Shown: positions 23,601 to 33,014, numbered from the stretch's first letter. The stretch is DNA of 44,380 nt from CAIXTV01 sp964543995 (GCA_964543995.1 CAZJBB010000005.1:1-44380); one strand, 5' to 3'. Program-made: numbers and translations. Notes: generated from the letters alone by a model not told the origin.

Positions 23601-24446
23601 TTAGTAATCCCCCAAGGTTTCCTTAAGTTGTTGTAAGGCTATTTTTAATTGTTCATCATTGGGAGGCGAACCATGCCATTTATGCGTTCCCATCATAAAA
23701 TCAACTCCAAATCCCATTTCGGTCTTCATTAAAATCACAATGGGTTTTTGCTTTCCACAAAGGGTTTTGGCAAACTTTAGGGTGTTTAGCAATTCCTCCA
23801 TTTTATTGCCATTGGTTTCCAATACCTCCCAACCAAAAGCAAGCCATTTGGCTTTCAAATCACCCAAACTGCAAACCTTATCCACAGGCCCATCAATTTG
23901 TTGTCCATTATAATCCACGGTTGCAATAATGTTATCCACTTTATAAGCCGCAGCGTACATGGCCGCTTCCCAAATTTGACCTTCTTGTAATTCTCCGTCT
24001 CCATGAAGGGTGTAAATTATGGTATCCTCTTTATTCAGTTTTTTTGTAAGGGCTGCACCTATCCCCACCGACAAACCCTGACCCAATGAGCCGCTGGCCA
24101 TTCGTATCCCGGGAAGATGCTCAGCCGGAGTGGGATGCCCTTGCAAGCGGGTATTCAATATACGAAACGTAGCCAACTCACTGATATCGAAATATCCCGA
24201 GTGAGCCAATGCACTATACCAAGCGGCTGAAAGATGACCATTGGAGAGAAAAAACAAGTCTTCTCCTTTACCATCCATGCTAAAATGATTAGGATTGTGT
24301 GTCAATACTTCAAAATAAAGTGCAGTAAAGAAATCCGCACAGCCCAAAGAACCGCCCGGATGACCTGATTGTACCGCATGTATCATTCGAAGCAAATCTC
24401 TCCGAATTTGGGTCGAGATGCTTTCTAACTCCTGAATTGTTGGCAT
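23601..24446 (-). CDS. Transketolase, N-terminal subunit
   Basis: The thiamine-diphosphate-binding N-terminal half of a split transketolase, 281 residues. The motifs are SGHPGGSLGCADFF (27-40), GSLGQGLSVGIG, and the ThDP/Mg motif beginning GDGELQEGQIWE (149-160) and ending with the asparagine of VDYNGQQ. With its partner encoded at 21225-22187 it transfers two-carbon ketol units in the pentose phosphate pathway. The start at 24446 is chosen over the ATG at 24464 because a TAnnTTTG box at 24467-24474 would leave no leader for the upstream one. First gene of the operon. Confidence 0.92.
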   Translation of the reverse strand: MPTIQELESISTQIRRDLLRMIHAVQSGHPGGSLGCADFFTALYFEVLTHNPNHFSMDGKGEDLFFLSNGHLSAAWYSALAHSGYFDISELATFRILNTRLQGHPTPAEHLPGIRMASGSLGQGLSVGIGAALTKKLNKEDTIIYTLHGDGELQEGQIWEAAMYAAAYKVDNIIATVDYNGQQIDGPVDKVCSLGDLKAKWLAFGWEVLETNGNKMEELLNTLKFAKTLCGKQKPIVILMKTEMGFGVDFMMGTHKWHGSPPNDEQLKIALQQLKETLGDY

Positions 24447-24466
24447 AATATCGTTATTTTTCACTT

Positions 24467-24474
24467 CAAAAATA
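24467..24474 (-). promoter_or_regulatory. -7 promoter box of the transketolase operon
   Basis: The minus strand reads TATTTTTG, matching TAnnTTTG, 20 bases upstream of the ATG at 24446 and only 2 bases before the alternative ATG at 24464. The -33 element is not clear. The rest of the gap up to ribF (about 290 bases) shows no gene. Confidence 0.55.
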
Positions 24475-24722
24475 CATGAATTAATTGGGTTGAAATTTGA
24501 AATTTCGAAAAAAATGAAAATTTCAACGATTTAGCGTGTAAAAGAGAAAATTAAAAGCCGATTGTTTTTAGAAGACTAATTCTTGGAGAAGTGAGTGTCA
24601 TGGCTAAAAAATGACAGAAATAGGCATGTAAAATATCAAAAAAATTCGAAATCAATTCCTCTCAAAATCATTTCCTCTTCACTTTATGAACTTTTAACTT
24701 TAGGTAGATGCGCTTTTTTCCC

Positions 24723-24730
24723 TATCTTTG
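24723..24730 (+). promoter_or_regulatory. -7 promoter box of ribF
   Basis: TATCTTTG is an exact TAnnTTTG match ending 27 bases before the ribF ATG. The -33 region has only T-rich sequence. Confidence 0.6.
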
Positions 24731-24757
24731 AATGCACTTTACAAATAACTTTCTTGG

Positions 24758-25723
24758 ATGACAATAACCTACAATATTGAACTTATTGGGAAAATTCATT
24801 TGCCTGTTGTAACCATAGGTACATTTGATGGTTTGCATAAAGGTCATCGTGAAGTGCTGAACCGTTTGATAGAAGAGGCTCATTCTATCGGAGGTACTTC
24901 TGTAGTAATTACTTTTCAACCACACCCGCGCAAAGTGCTTTTCCCAGAGAAAGACGATTTTTTTGTACTTACCGACGATGATGAAAAACTGTGTCTATTT
25001 AAAAGTGCCGGTATCGATCACTTAATTATCCTCCCATTTACCAAGGAATTTTCGAATTTAACCGCAGAAGAGTTCATTCAGGAATATTTAATTGAAAAAT
25101 TAAATTTAAACAAACTTATCATTGGACGAGAACATCAGTTTGGAAGAAAACGAGAAGGAAATCATAACAATCTGCTGGAACTGAGCAAGAAATACAACTT
25201 TGAGTGTATTGAAATCCCTGAGTATCTTGTAAACGATGTTGATGTAAGTTCTACAAAAATACGAAATGCCGTAAAGGATGGTGATGTAGAAACTGCAAAT
25301 ACTTTGTTGGGATTCCCTTATTTCATTACGGGAAATGTTGTGGAAGGCAATCGAATTGGTCGACAAATTGGATATCCCACCGCTAACATTCAGCCTTTTT
25401 CATCTGAAAAATTATTACCAAAAGATGGAGTATATGCGGTGAAAACAGAAATTGACCATCGTTTTTATGATGGGATGCTTGGAATTGGTATTCGACCCAC
25501 GTTCAATTTTCAGGGAAGAACCATAGAAGTAAACCTTTTTGACTTCGATCAAGACATTTACCATAAAGAAATTCGAATATATATTATGGAACGCTTAAGA
25601 GATGAAGTGAAGTTTGACGGTGTGGAGGCTTTAAAGGCTCAATTGCATAAAGACAAGGTCATGTCGGAAGAAAAACTTTCCAAATACACCCATTTTAATG
25701 CCTTTTTGCCATGTCCGGTATAG
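24758..25723 (+). CDS. ribF: Bifunctional riboflavin kinase / FAD synthetase
   Basis: A 321-residue enzyme that phosphorylates riboflavin to FMN and adenylylates FMN to FAD. The N-terminal nucleotidyltransferase has TIGTFDGLHKGH (19-30) and the SSTKIR motif at 164-169. The C-terminal riboflavin kinase has GRQIGYPTAN (201-210) and the LFDFDQDIY strand (260-268) next to the catalytic glutamate E257. Length and motifs are normal for the bacterial enzyme. The promoter box is 27 bases upstream. The LRR gene downstream overlaps its last 13 bases. No FMN riboswitch is visible in front of it. Confidence 0.96.
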   Translation: MTITYNIELIGKIHLPVVTIGTFDGLHKGHREVLNRLIEEAHSIGGTSVVITFQPHPRKVLFPEKDDFFVLTDDDEKLCLFKSAGIDHLIILPFTKEFSNLTAEEFIQEYLIEKLNLNKLIIGREHQFGRKREGNHNNLLELSKKYNFECIEIPEYLVNDVDVSSTKIRNAVKDGDVETANTLLGFPYFITGNVVEGNRIGRQIGYPTANIQPFSSEKLLPKDGVYAVKTEIDHRFYDGMLGIGIRPTFNFQGRTIEVNLFDFDQDIYHKEIRIYIMERLRDEVKFDGVEALKAQLHKDKVMSEEKLSKYTHFNAFLPCPV

Positions 25724-26316
25724 TAAGAATACTCTTCTTTCTTGTTTGTTTTTGCCAAGTTTCATTTTCTCAAACCCAAGTTAAGCAAGAGCTTCAAAAA
25801 TATAAAGAATTTACGTCTATTAACGAGGCTTTAAAAACCCCTGATTCGGTGTATCGTCTGAATTTGAGTAAAAACAAATTGAAAAAAATCCCTTCGGATG
25901 TATTCCGTTTTCGTAATTTAAAAGAGCTTAATTTACGGAAAAACAAGATTACGGAAGTTCCGGCAGGGATTGAAAATTTGCCGAATCTGGTATATCTGAA
26001 TGTATCTAAAAACTGGCTCTCCACCCTCCCTCCGGAAATTGGTACTTTAAACCAACTGGTTCTGTTAGATGTGAGTCAAAACTATATCAATAAGTTACCT
26101 CCGGAATTTGGGAACCTAAGTAAACTAGAAGAGTTTATTCTTTGGGAAAATGAAATTGTGATTTTGCCTCCGGAGATCTCCAAATTAAAAAATCTGAAAA
26201 GAGTGGATATGCGAATCATATACATGAACGACAAGCGTAAAGAGGCTATAATCAAATTATTACCCAAAGTGGAGCTTTTTTTCTCTAACAGTTGCAATTG
26301 CAACACCCCTGAATAA
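25711..26316 (+). CDS. Exported leucine-rich-repeat protein
   Basis: A 201-residue protein with a signal peptide (IVRILFFLVCFCQVSFSQT, 4-22) and about five bacterial-type leucine-rich repeats of 23 residues between 45 and 180, of the form LPPEIGxLxxLxxLDxSxN (e.g. STLPPEIGTLNQLVLLDVSQ). The repeats form a curved solenoid used for protein binding. It ends with a cysteine pair, SNSCNCNTPE, which might cap the fold or form disulfides. Its ATG lies 13 bases inside ribF in another frame, so the two are probably translated from one message. There is no obvious functional link to flavin synthesis. It is convergent with the TonB-dependent receptor gene, 9 bases apart. Confidence 0.85.
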   Translation: MSGIVRILFFLVCFCQVSFSQTQVKQELQKYKEFTSINEALKTPDSVYRLNLSKNKLKKIPSDVFRFRNLKELNLRKNKITEVPAGIENLPNLVYLNVSKNWLSTLPPEIGTLNQLVLLDVSQNYINKLPPEFGNLSKLEEFILWENEIVILPPEISKLKNLKRVDMRIIYMNDKRKEAIIKLLPKVELFFSNSCNCNTPE

Positions 26317-26325
26317 ATACCGAAA

Positions 26326-28698
26326 TTATAGCTTTAATCTCAAAGCTGCGAGATAATTTATCCCTGCTTGAGGATAGTAATAATTTTCGGTGTTGGATGC
26401 TCCATTATTAATATAGGTGTAGGTCCAGCCGTTCGATTCATACTTTTTACTGAAAATGTTATTCACCAATAAGTTGATTTCTATTTCCTTAATGAATTTC
26501 GTTTTAATGATATACGAAAGTTTCAAATCGCCGGTAAAGTAATCCTTGAGCATACGATCGGAATTGGATGTATTGTCTAGGTACTGCTTACCCACATATT
26601 TTCCTGAAAAACATAATATGAAGTTCTTCAAAGGAATCACCGACGCACCTCCGGCAGCAATAATATTGGGAGAAAATGATAAATCGGTTTGCTGATGATT
26701 AATGGCAAGTTGTAAGCCATTGTCCCAATTATCAATATATTCAACAAAATCCTCAACCTTATTTTGGCTAAATGCAGCATTGGCAAATAATTTTAACCCT
26801 TGATTAACCGCATAACTTCCTTCCGTCTCTAACCCCATGCGATATGAATTGGGCACATTGATGCGAGTATAGGACCCCACATCATTAATTTTTCCGGTGA
26901 GGGTAAGTTGCTGGTCGTATTTCATGTAAAACAAATTGCTTTCCCATATAAAGCGTTTGGAGTGATATTTATACCCCATTTCTAAGTTGCTCAATCGCTC
27001 AGGTTTCGGACGACTCTGTGGGCTGGATTCCACATAATCGTCGCGGTTGGGTTCCTTATTTCCAATGCCATAAGAGGCATAGAGGCTGCTTCTTTCATTT
27101 ACATCAAAAGTAAGTCCGATTTTGGGATTGATAAAATTCAAGCTTACACTTTGATTCACATTTAAAAAATTATTGTCGTATCCTAAAAAGTCATACTTCA
27201 CAGTTCTATATTGAACATCGGCAAATAAGGTTAGACGAGCCATAATTTGATATAAGGCTTTGGCATATAAATTAAAGTCGGTTTTTACCCCGGTATTGGA
27301 ATAATAGTTTTGGTCTAAAAATGAATTGGAAGCATATTCTGCCCATACCACTTTCCCAAAATGCTTACCGTCATATTTGTTCCATCCACCACCCAATATA
27401 AGATTGTATTTAGATTTCTTTTCATAATTAAGTGAAAAGGTGGTGCCATAAAAATTATTATCTAACCAACGCTGACGAATTAAATTGGTTTGAGTAAGAG
27501 TGTCATTATTGATAATCACATTATTGAGTCCGTAATCTGCAAAATTCTGATTCTCTTCGTATTCCTCGTAGTATCCACCGCCGTGGACATAAAAAGCGGC
27601 CAAATTCAGGTTCAAGTTGTTTGCCAACTCTTTTGAATAGATTAGCTGGTAATGGTCTTGCTGATAATTATCGGTTTGATTGGAATAAGTGTAGGGGTTG
27701 TTGGTTCTATCGGTTTGTAATAAGCTTTCAGGAACTCCGTACCAAGCTTGGTATGTTCTTTCCTTTCCTGAAAATATATTCATTTTAAGTAAGGATTTTT
27801 TACCATAATAGGTTCCCGACAAATAAAAGGACTTTAAGTCCGAAAACCCCCTGTCGATATAACCGTCAGAAGATATTTTAGACACCCTTCCATCAATAGT
27901 CCAATGTTCATTAATAAGACCGGTTCCGAAGTTTACATTGTATTTCCGAGTATTGAAAGAGCCCGCAGTGAGATTCAATTCGGCATAGGGATTTGGAATG
28001 CATTTTAGGGTTTGAATGTTGATGGCGGCACCAAAAGAGGCTACACCTGCAGCAGAGGTTCCTACACCTCGCTGCACCTGAATATTATCGATCGAACTTG
28101 CAAAATCCGGCATATTTACGAAGTACACCAAATGAGATTCGGGGTCGTTGAGCGGAATTCCATTGATGGTAACATTGATTCTGGAAATATCACTTCCTCT
28201 GATTCTTAAACCGGTATATCCCACTCCTGTCCCTGCATCGGAAGTTACGACTGCAGAAGGCGTGTTATTCAATAAAAAAGGAATATCTTGTCCAAAGTTC
28301 AACTGTTGAATCTGCTTTTTATCGATATTCTGAACGGTAATAGGCGCTTTTTCCTCAACTTTGGTTCCTTTAATAATCACCTCATCGCTTAAGTAGTTAA
28401 ACTTCTCTAAAGCAATTTCTATATTCGTGTCTTTACTAATTTGAAACACGGCTTCGTAGTTCAAATAGCCTAAAAAACTTACTTTTAAGCTTAATTTTCC
28501 CTTTTTAAGATGACTGAATTTGAAAGTACCGTCTTTCTCGAGCGTAGTCATTCCAAAGGTTTCGTTAAGTTGTACGGAAGCACCTTTTAACAATTGGTTG
28601 TTAGATTTATCCACAACTTTACCGCTAAGGGTAATTTGAGCAAATATGGAAATCGGCATTAAGATTGCCAAAACCAAAGAATACTTAAAATTTTTCAT
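26326..28698 (-). CDS. TonB-dependent receptor, probably for thiamine or a precursor
   Basis: A 790-residue outer-membrane receptor. Signal peptide 1-21 (KNFKYSLVLAILMPISIFAQ). Residues about 22-105 are a CarboxypepD_reg-like domain (ITLSGKVVDKSNNQLLKGAS). The TonB plug runs to about 250, with GYTGLRIRGSDISRINVTIN. The remainder is a 22-strand-type barrel ending in ...YLAALRLKL. The ATG at 28698 is certain in practice: the frame stays open upstream, but that part is the TPP riboswitch. Control by that riboswitch is the evidence for the substrate, since TPP-regulated outer-membrane receptors are known in Bacteroidota. No thiamine biosynthesis gene is adjacent. Confidence 0.88.
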   Translation of the reverse strand: MKNFKYSLVLAILMPISIFAQITLSGKVVDKSNNQLLKGASVQLNETFGMTTLEKDGTFKFSHLKKGKLSLKVSFLGYLNYEAVFQISKDTNIEIALEKFNYLSDEVIIKGTKVEEKAPITVQNIDKKQIQQLNFGQDIPFLLNNTPSAVVTSDAGTGVGYTGLRIRGSDISRINVTINGIPLNDPESHLVYFVNMPDFASSIDNIQVQRGVGTSAAGVASFGAAINIQTLKCIPNPYAELNLTAGSFNTRKYNVNFGTGLINEHWTIDGRVSKISSDGYIDRGFSDLKSFYLSGTYYGKKSLLKMNIFSGKERTYQAWYGVPESLLQTDRTNNPYTYSNQTDNYQQDHYQLIYSKELANNLNLNLAAFYVHGGGYYEEYEENQNFADYGLNNVIINNDTLTQTNLIRQRWLDNNFYGTTFSLNYEKKSKYNLILGGGWNKYDGKHFGKVVWAEYASNSFLDQNYYSNTGVKTDFNLYAKALYQIMARLTLFADVQYRTVKYDFLGYDNNFLNVNQSVSLNFINPKIGLTFDVNERSSLYASYGIGNKEPNRDDYVESSPQSRPKPERLSNLEMGYKYHSKRFIWESNLFYMKYDQQLTLTGKINDVGSYTRINVPNSYRMGLETEGSYAVNQGLKLFANAAFSQNKVEDFVEYIDNWDNGLQLAINHQQTDLSFSPNIIAAGGASVIPLKNFILCFSGKYVGKQYLDNTSNSDRMLKDYFTGDLKLSYIIKTKFIKEIEINLLVNNIFSKKYESNGWTYTYINNGASNTENYYYPQAGINYLAALRLKL

Positions 28699-28761
28699 TT
28701 TTTGAATTTTAGATGAATAATTCAAAAAAGGGATGAAAACTTCTAAATACGTTGAAAACTC

Positions 28762-28835
28762 ACTCCCTCCGCCGGCATTACCCGGATCAGGTTCCATGGG
28801 TTTAATCTCAGCCCGAAATTTAGGGCACCCCTTTT
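28762..28835 (-). promoter_or_regulatory. TPP riboswitch (THI element)
   Basis: The minus strand contains the conserved thiamine pyrophosphate aptamer blocks in order: GGGGTGCCC, a variable stem, GGGCTGAGA, AACCC, GAACCTGATCCGGGTAAT, GCCGGCGGAGGGAG. The CTGAGA and CCTGATC cores that bind the pyrimidine and pyrophosphate are intact. It lies 64 bases before the receptor ATG, leaving room for an expression platform. At high TPP the receptor would be switched off. The exact outer edges of the first stem are uncertain. Confidence 0.95.
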
Positions 28836-28843
28836 TGATGTTA

Positions 28844-28851
28844 CAAAAGTA
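28844..28851 (-). promoter_or_regulatory. -7 promoter box of the riboswitch-receptor transcript
   Basis: The minus strand reads TACTTTTG, matching TAnnTTTG, 9 bases before the riboswitch begins. A TTTG at 28876-28879 (minus strand) could be the -33 element with a long spacer of 24. Confidence 0.55.
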
Positions 28852-28929
28852 TAAAAATTAGATTAAAAGCTAGTACAAATTTTATTACCCTGCCATTTGC
28901 CTTGTAATAAAATTACTTCCTTTATCTTT

Positions 28930-31900
28930 CTATCGCACTAAAGTTACTTTTCCCGCAATTTTATGTTTTACAAATAATCCGGGAGTTTTATAATAAATTA
29001 TCCAAACATAGCTGGAAGGCGTACCAATTTCTCCTTTGAAAGTCCCATCCCAACCTTGAGTGATATCGTAGGTAAGAAATACTTGTTCTCCCCATTTATC
29101 AAAGATTCTTAATTCATAATATTCCAAATCAGGATTATTGCAAATAGGTCTGAAAATATCGTTTTTCCCATCACTATCCGGTGTGAAAGCATTGGGCACC
29201 CAGAAAGTGGCATCATTATCTCGTACATATACGGTCTTTGTGGTGGAATCAATACATCCCCATTGGTTCATTGCCACTAAAGTGATTTCATGATTTCCGG
29301 GATCAGAGAAGGTGAAATTTGTAGGATTACCTGCTCCACTCAAACCACTATCGGTATACCAAAAATAATTGATTGAATCTTTTGTGATTCCATAACAAAA
29401 TTCAGGTTCTCCAACTCTACCGATTTCAGGATGAATGATAAAATCGGAGCTAGGTAAAGGATGAACCAACACAACCGCATAAGCGGTATCGCTTCCACAT
29501 CCATCGTACCCAACAACGCTAATATTAGAATTTCCCATTGGATTGATGCTAATGGCGGCACTTGTGGATCCCCCATTCCATAAATAGTTATTTCCACCGG
29601 AAGCGGTTAAGGCAACAGTCCCTCCCTGACAAATTTCTGTATATGTTGGAGTTACACTTACTGAAATTTGTGGTAAGGTAGTCACTTTCACCGAGTCCAT
29701 GGCGGTGCAACCAACACCATTAGAACTCACAGTTACATAATAGGTGGTGGTGGTGGTAGGTGAAACATTGGCTTGTGCAGTTGGAGCACCTGTACTCCAA
29801 AGATAATTCGTTCCACCGCTTGCATGTAATACCAATAATGACCCTGGACAAATGGTAGTATCCGGACCTGCTTCAGCGGTTTGGGTGATAAATGTAATAT
29901 GAGTAGTATCGGTTGCGGTACAATTATTTGCATCAGTTACAGTAACCCAAATGGTATCAGTGGCCGCAACAGTGTAAGTAGATAGCGCAGAACCATCTTG
30001 CCATGAATAGGCATTAAAGGCGCCCGGTGTTACCGTTAAAGGAAGGCCGGAACAAATGATGGTATCATTTCCTAAACTAGGAGTAGGTAAATTGTGAACA
30101 GTAATAGTAAGTGAATCAGACAATAAACCTTGTCCGCAGGCATTAATACCTCTTACAAAAATCTTTACAACCCCGACATAAGTGGGAGTCCATGTAACGG
30201 TACCGGTTGTTCCTGTACCGGCAATAGTTCCCGCACCTGCAGGAAATATCCCCCATTGATAAGAGGTGGCTGCAGTGGCTCCGGTAGTTGAATAATTTGT
30301 ATTTGCAGATCCTTTGCATACCGAAATAGGACCGGTGGGAGTGGCCGGTTTTCCCGGTAAAGGATTTACCGTAATTAATAAGGTGTCAGAAACTGTTCCT
30401 TGTCCACACGTATTTACTCCATAAGCAATGATTTTTGCAACCCCGCTAAAGGAAGAACTCCAAGTGATGGTAGAACTGGTGGTTGTTCCGGCAATAGTTC
30501 CGGCAGTGGCCGGTAAGAGATTCCAAAGGTAAGAATTGGAGTTTGTCCCCGCAGCACAATTAATTCCAGAGGTGAGTGTTCCTTGGCAAATGGGTGAAAC
30601 CCCAACCGGTGTACCCGGTTTTCCGGGACGTGGGTTTACGGTAATGAATAAAGTATCGGAAACCAGCAGCCCATTTCCACAGGCGTTTACACCACGAACA
30701 TTCACCTTGGCTATTCCGGAGAAGTTTGCGTTCCAAGTTACTGTTCCGGTGGTCCCTGTTCCTGCAATGGTTCCTGCAGTTGCAGGTAATAAATACCAAA
30801 TATAAGAGGTTGCGCCAACAGCACCGGTGGTAGTGTAATTTGTAGGGGCTGAACCCTGACAAATAGGGGAAGGGCCGGTAGGAGTTGCGGGCTTAGGGGG
30901 TAAAGAAGTTATGGTAACTACCAAAGTATCCGATGCTGGTCCTAAACCACAAGTCGTGTTATTTCCTTTTACAATTATTTTTGCTGTTCCGCTAAACGTA
31001 CCAGACCAAGTTACGGTACCGGTAGTATCGGTTCCGGCAATGGTTCCTGCAGTGGCCGGTAACAAATACCAAGTGAAGGTGTTGGTATTGGCTCCATGGG
31101 TAGTGGTGTACACTGAGCTGGCTGTTCCTTGACATAAGGGTGTTGGCCCCACAGGTGTGCTTGGTTTTACCGGTAAGGGATTAACCGTTATTAATAAGGT
31201 ATCAGAAACGGGTCCTAAACCACAAGTATTAACCCCTACGGTAATTACTTTAACAATCCCGCTAAAAGTTGGACTCCAAGTAATGGTTAAACTGGTAGTA
31301 GTCCCGGTAAGGGTTCCTGCGGTGGAAGGTATAATGCTCCAGTTATAAGAATTGGCATTGGTTGAAGCAGAGCAGTTGATAATAGAAGTCAAGGTTCCTT
31401 GACAGATTGGTGATAATCCGACCGGAGTTCCCGGTTTCCCTGGACGAGGGTTTACAACAACAAACAAGGTATCGGATGCAAGTAAACCGCTTCCGCAGGA
31501 GTCCACACCTCTTACGAAAACTCTAGCAGTACCGGAATAATTTGCATTCCAAGTAACGGTTCCTGTGGTAGTGGTTCCGGCAATATTCCCTGCTGTTGCA
31601 GGTAATAAATACCATAAATAAGACGTGGCATTGGTACCCCCGATGGTATTATATGTTGTTGGGGTAGACCCTTGACAAATTGGAGATGTACCTGTGGGTG
31701 TTCCTGGTTTTCCCGGTAAAGGCATGATGGTAACATATAGGGTATCGGAAGCAAGTCCGGTACCGCAAGTATTAACTCCATTGACAAATATTTTAGCAAT
31801 ACCGGTGTAGGTTGCAGACCAAGTGACATTTGCATTTACAGTATTACCTACAATAGTACCTGCAGTAGCAGGAAGAATATGCCATGCATAAGAGGTTGCA

Positions 31901-32853
31901 AAGGTTGCTCCGGTGGTAGTATAAGTAATAATTGGCGGATTTGGGCATAATGCAGTGATGCCTGTGGGTGTACCCGGTTTTACCGGTAGCGGATTCACGG
32001 TAATTTGTAAAGTGTCAGAAACAGGCCCTAAACCACAACCATTATTTCCATTCACAATAATTTTTGCAATGCCCGAAAAGGTTTGGCTCCATGCAATGGT
32101 TGCATTGGCTGTTGTTGCAGCGATGGTCCCTGCCGTTGATGGAATTACACTCCACTGATAGTTTGTAGCATTAGTAGAACCGGAGGTAACCACCACTGTA
32201 CTATTGGTTGGACACTGAGGGGAAGCTCCAACAGGTGTTCCCGGCTTTCCGGGTTTTGGATTCACAGTTACATATAAAGTATCCGAAGGAATACTTGTAG
32301 AACAGACATTGCTGCCTTTTACGAAAACTTTTGCCGTACCCGAAAAAAAAGTAGACCAAGTAACGGTTCCTGTTGTTGAAACTCCGGCAATGGTTCCTGC
32401 TGTTGCAGGAGAAATACCCCAAATATAACTGGTGGCACTCGTTCCCCCTGTGGTAGTGAAAATTGTACTTGCAGTTCCCTGACATAAAGTAGTTGTTCCG
32501 GTTGGAGTGGCAGGTTTTGCCGGAACAGCCGCAACAACAACAAATAAAGTATCGGATGCTGTGGTTCCGGATGCATTAATAGCACGAATAACAATACTTG
32601 CTGTTCCGGTAAAGGTACCGGACCAAGTCACGGTTCCGGTTGTAGTAGCCGTAGCAATTGTACCTGCTGTAGCCGGCGAAATGGTCCAAAGGTAACTGGT
32701 TGCATTCGCACTTCCTGTAGAATTGTAAACGGTGTTGGGGGAGCCTTGACAGAGGGCAGCAGTGCCCGTTGGAGTACCCGGTTTTAAAGGCACTTGAGCA
32801 AATAATGATTGAAAAGCCAAGAACAGACTTAAAATCAAAAAAGTTTTTTTCAT
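28930..32853 (-). CDS. Repetitive T9SS type B surface protein (gliding-motility C-terminal domain)
   Basis: A 1307-residue secreted protein. Signal peptide 1-20 (KKTFLILSLFLAFQSLFAQ). Then ten tandem repeats of about 90 residues (about 21-920), each starting KPGTPTG/KPATPVG, with a central SYxWxxxPATAGTIAG strand and TGTVTW and ending SDTLxVTVNPxP: Ig/PKD-like modules. Three more Ig-like modules (each with a conserved C and NYLW) and a PKD-like module follow. The last ~85 residues are the gliding-motility-associated C-terminal domain, with FWVPNAFTPDSDGKNDIFRP and a terminal HKIAGKVTLVR: a type B T9SS signal. Probably a cell-surface fibre or adhesin. Repeats 5-6 closely resemble 8-9, pointing to a later duplication. 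ATG at 32853 preferred over one 24 bases upstream. Confidence 0.9.
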   Translation of the reverse strand: MKKTFLILSLFLAFQSLFAQVPLKPGTPTGTAALCQGSPNTVYNSTGSANATSYLWTISPATAGTIATATTTGTVTWSGTFTGTASIVIRAINASGTTASDTLFVVVAAVPAKPATPTGTTTLCQGTASTIFTTTGGTSATSYIWGISPATAGTIAGVSTTGTVTWSTFFSGTAKVFVKGSNVCSTSIPSDTLYVTVNPKPGKPGTPVGASPQCPTNSTVVVTSGSTNATNYQWSVIPSTAGTIAATTANATIAWSQTFSGIAKIIVNGNNGCGLGPVSDTLQITVNPLPVKPGTPTGITALCPNPPIITYTTTGATFATSYAWHILPATAGTIVGNTVNANVTWSATYTGIAKIFVNGVNTCGTGLASDTLYVTIMPLPGKPGTPTGTSPICQGSTPTTYNTIGGTNATSYLWYLLPATAGNIAGTTTTGTVTWNANYSGTARVFVRGVDSCGSGLLASDTLFVVVNPRPGKPGTPVGLSPICQGTLTSIINCSASTNANSYNWSIIPSTAGTLTGTTTSLTITWSPTFSGIVKVITVGVNTCGLGPVSDTLLITVNPLPVKPSTPVGPTPLCQGTASSVYTTTHGANTNTFTWYLLPATAGTIAGTDTTGTVTWSGTFSGTAKIIVKGNNTTCGLGPASDTLVVTITSLPPKPATPTGPSPICQGSAPTNYTTTGAVGATSYIWYLLPATAGTIAGTGTTGTVTWNANFSGIAKVNVRGVNACGNGLLVSDTLFITVNPRPGKPGTPVGVSPICQGTLTSGINCAAGTNSNSYLWNLLPATAGTIAGTTTSSTITWSSSFSGVAKIIAYGVNTCGQGTVSDTLLITVNPLPGKPATPTGPISVCKGSANTNYSTTGATAATSYQWGIFPAGAGTIAGTGTTGTVTWTPTYVGVVKIFVRGINACGQGLLSDSLTITVHNLPTPSLGNDTIICSGLPLTVTPGAFNAYSWQDGSALSTYTVAATDTIWVTVTDANNCTATDTTHITFITQTAEAGPDTTICPGSLLVLHASGGTNYLWSTGAPTAQANVSPTTTTTYYVTVSSNGVGCTAMDSVKVTTLPQISVSVTPTYTEICQGGTVALTASGGNNYLWNGGSTSAAISINPMGNSNISVVGYDGCGSDTAYAVVLVHPLPSSDFIIHPEIGRVGEPEFCYGITKDSINYFWYTDSGLSGAGNPTNFTFSDPGNHEITLVAMNQWGCIDSTTKTVYVRDNDATFWVPNAFTPDSDGKNDIFRPICNNPDLEYYELRIFDKWGEQVFLTYDITQGWDGTFKGEIGTPSSYVWIIYYKTPGLFVKHKIAGKVTLVR

Positions 32854-33006
32854 ATTCAATACTATATGGTTTCGCAAAATAACTAATAATTATGACACGA
32901 AATCACTACAAATAGTTGTCTGAGTAGATGTTATTTTTTTGCAAACTTGAATTTTTTATTGAAAAAAAACGAGTTCATTGAACAACATTTACTGAAAATT
33001 GTTTCT

Positions 33007-33014
33007 TATATTTG
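33007..33014 (+). promoter_or_regulatory. -7 promoter box of the superoxide dismutase gene
   Basis: TATATTTG matches TAnnTTTG and ends 26 bases before the ATG at 33041. It overlaps the upstream frame, which argues against any start before 33041. Confidence 0.6.

Noticed and set aside
24595..24780. A 61-codon frame before ribF
   Set aside because: It spans the ribF promoter box and start in another frame, has no recognisable features and no upstream promoter.
28699..28797. N-terminal extension of the TonB-dependent receptor
   Set aside because: The extra 33 codons translate the TPP riboswitch and its 3' flank; the signal peptide starts at the ATG at 28698.
30536..32695. Several open frames on the plus strand opposite the repetitive surface protein
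   Set aside because: They are antisense readings of the same 90-residue repeats and are low complexity (V, P, T, A). No promoter or family supports them.
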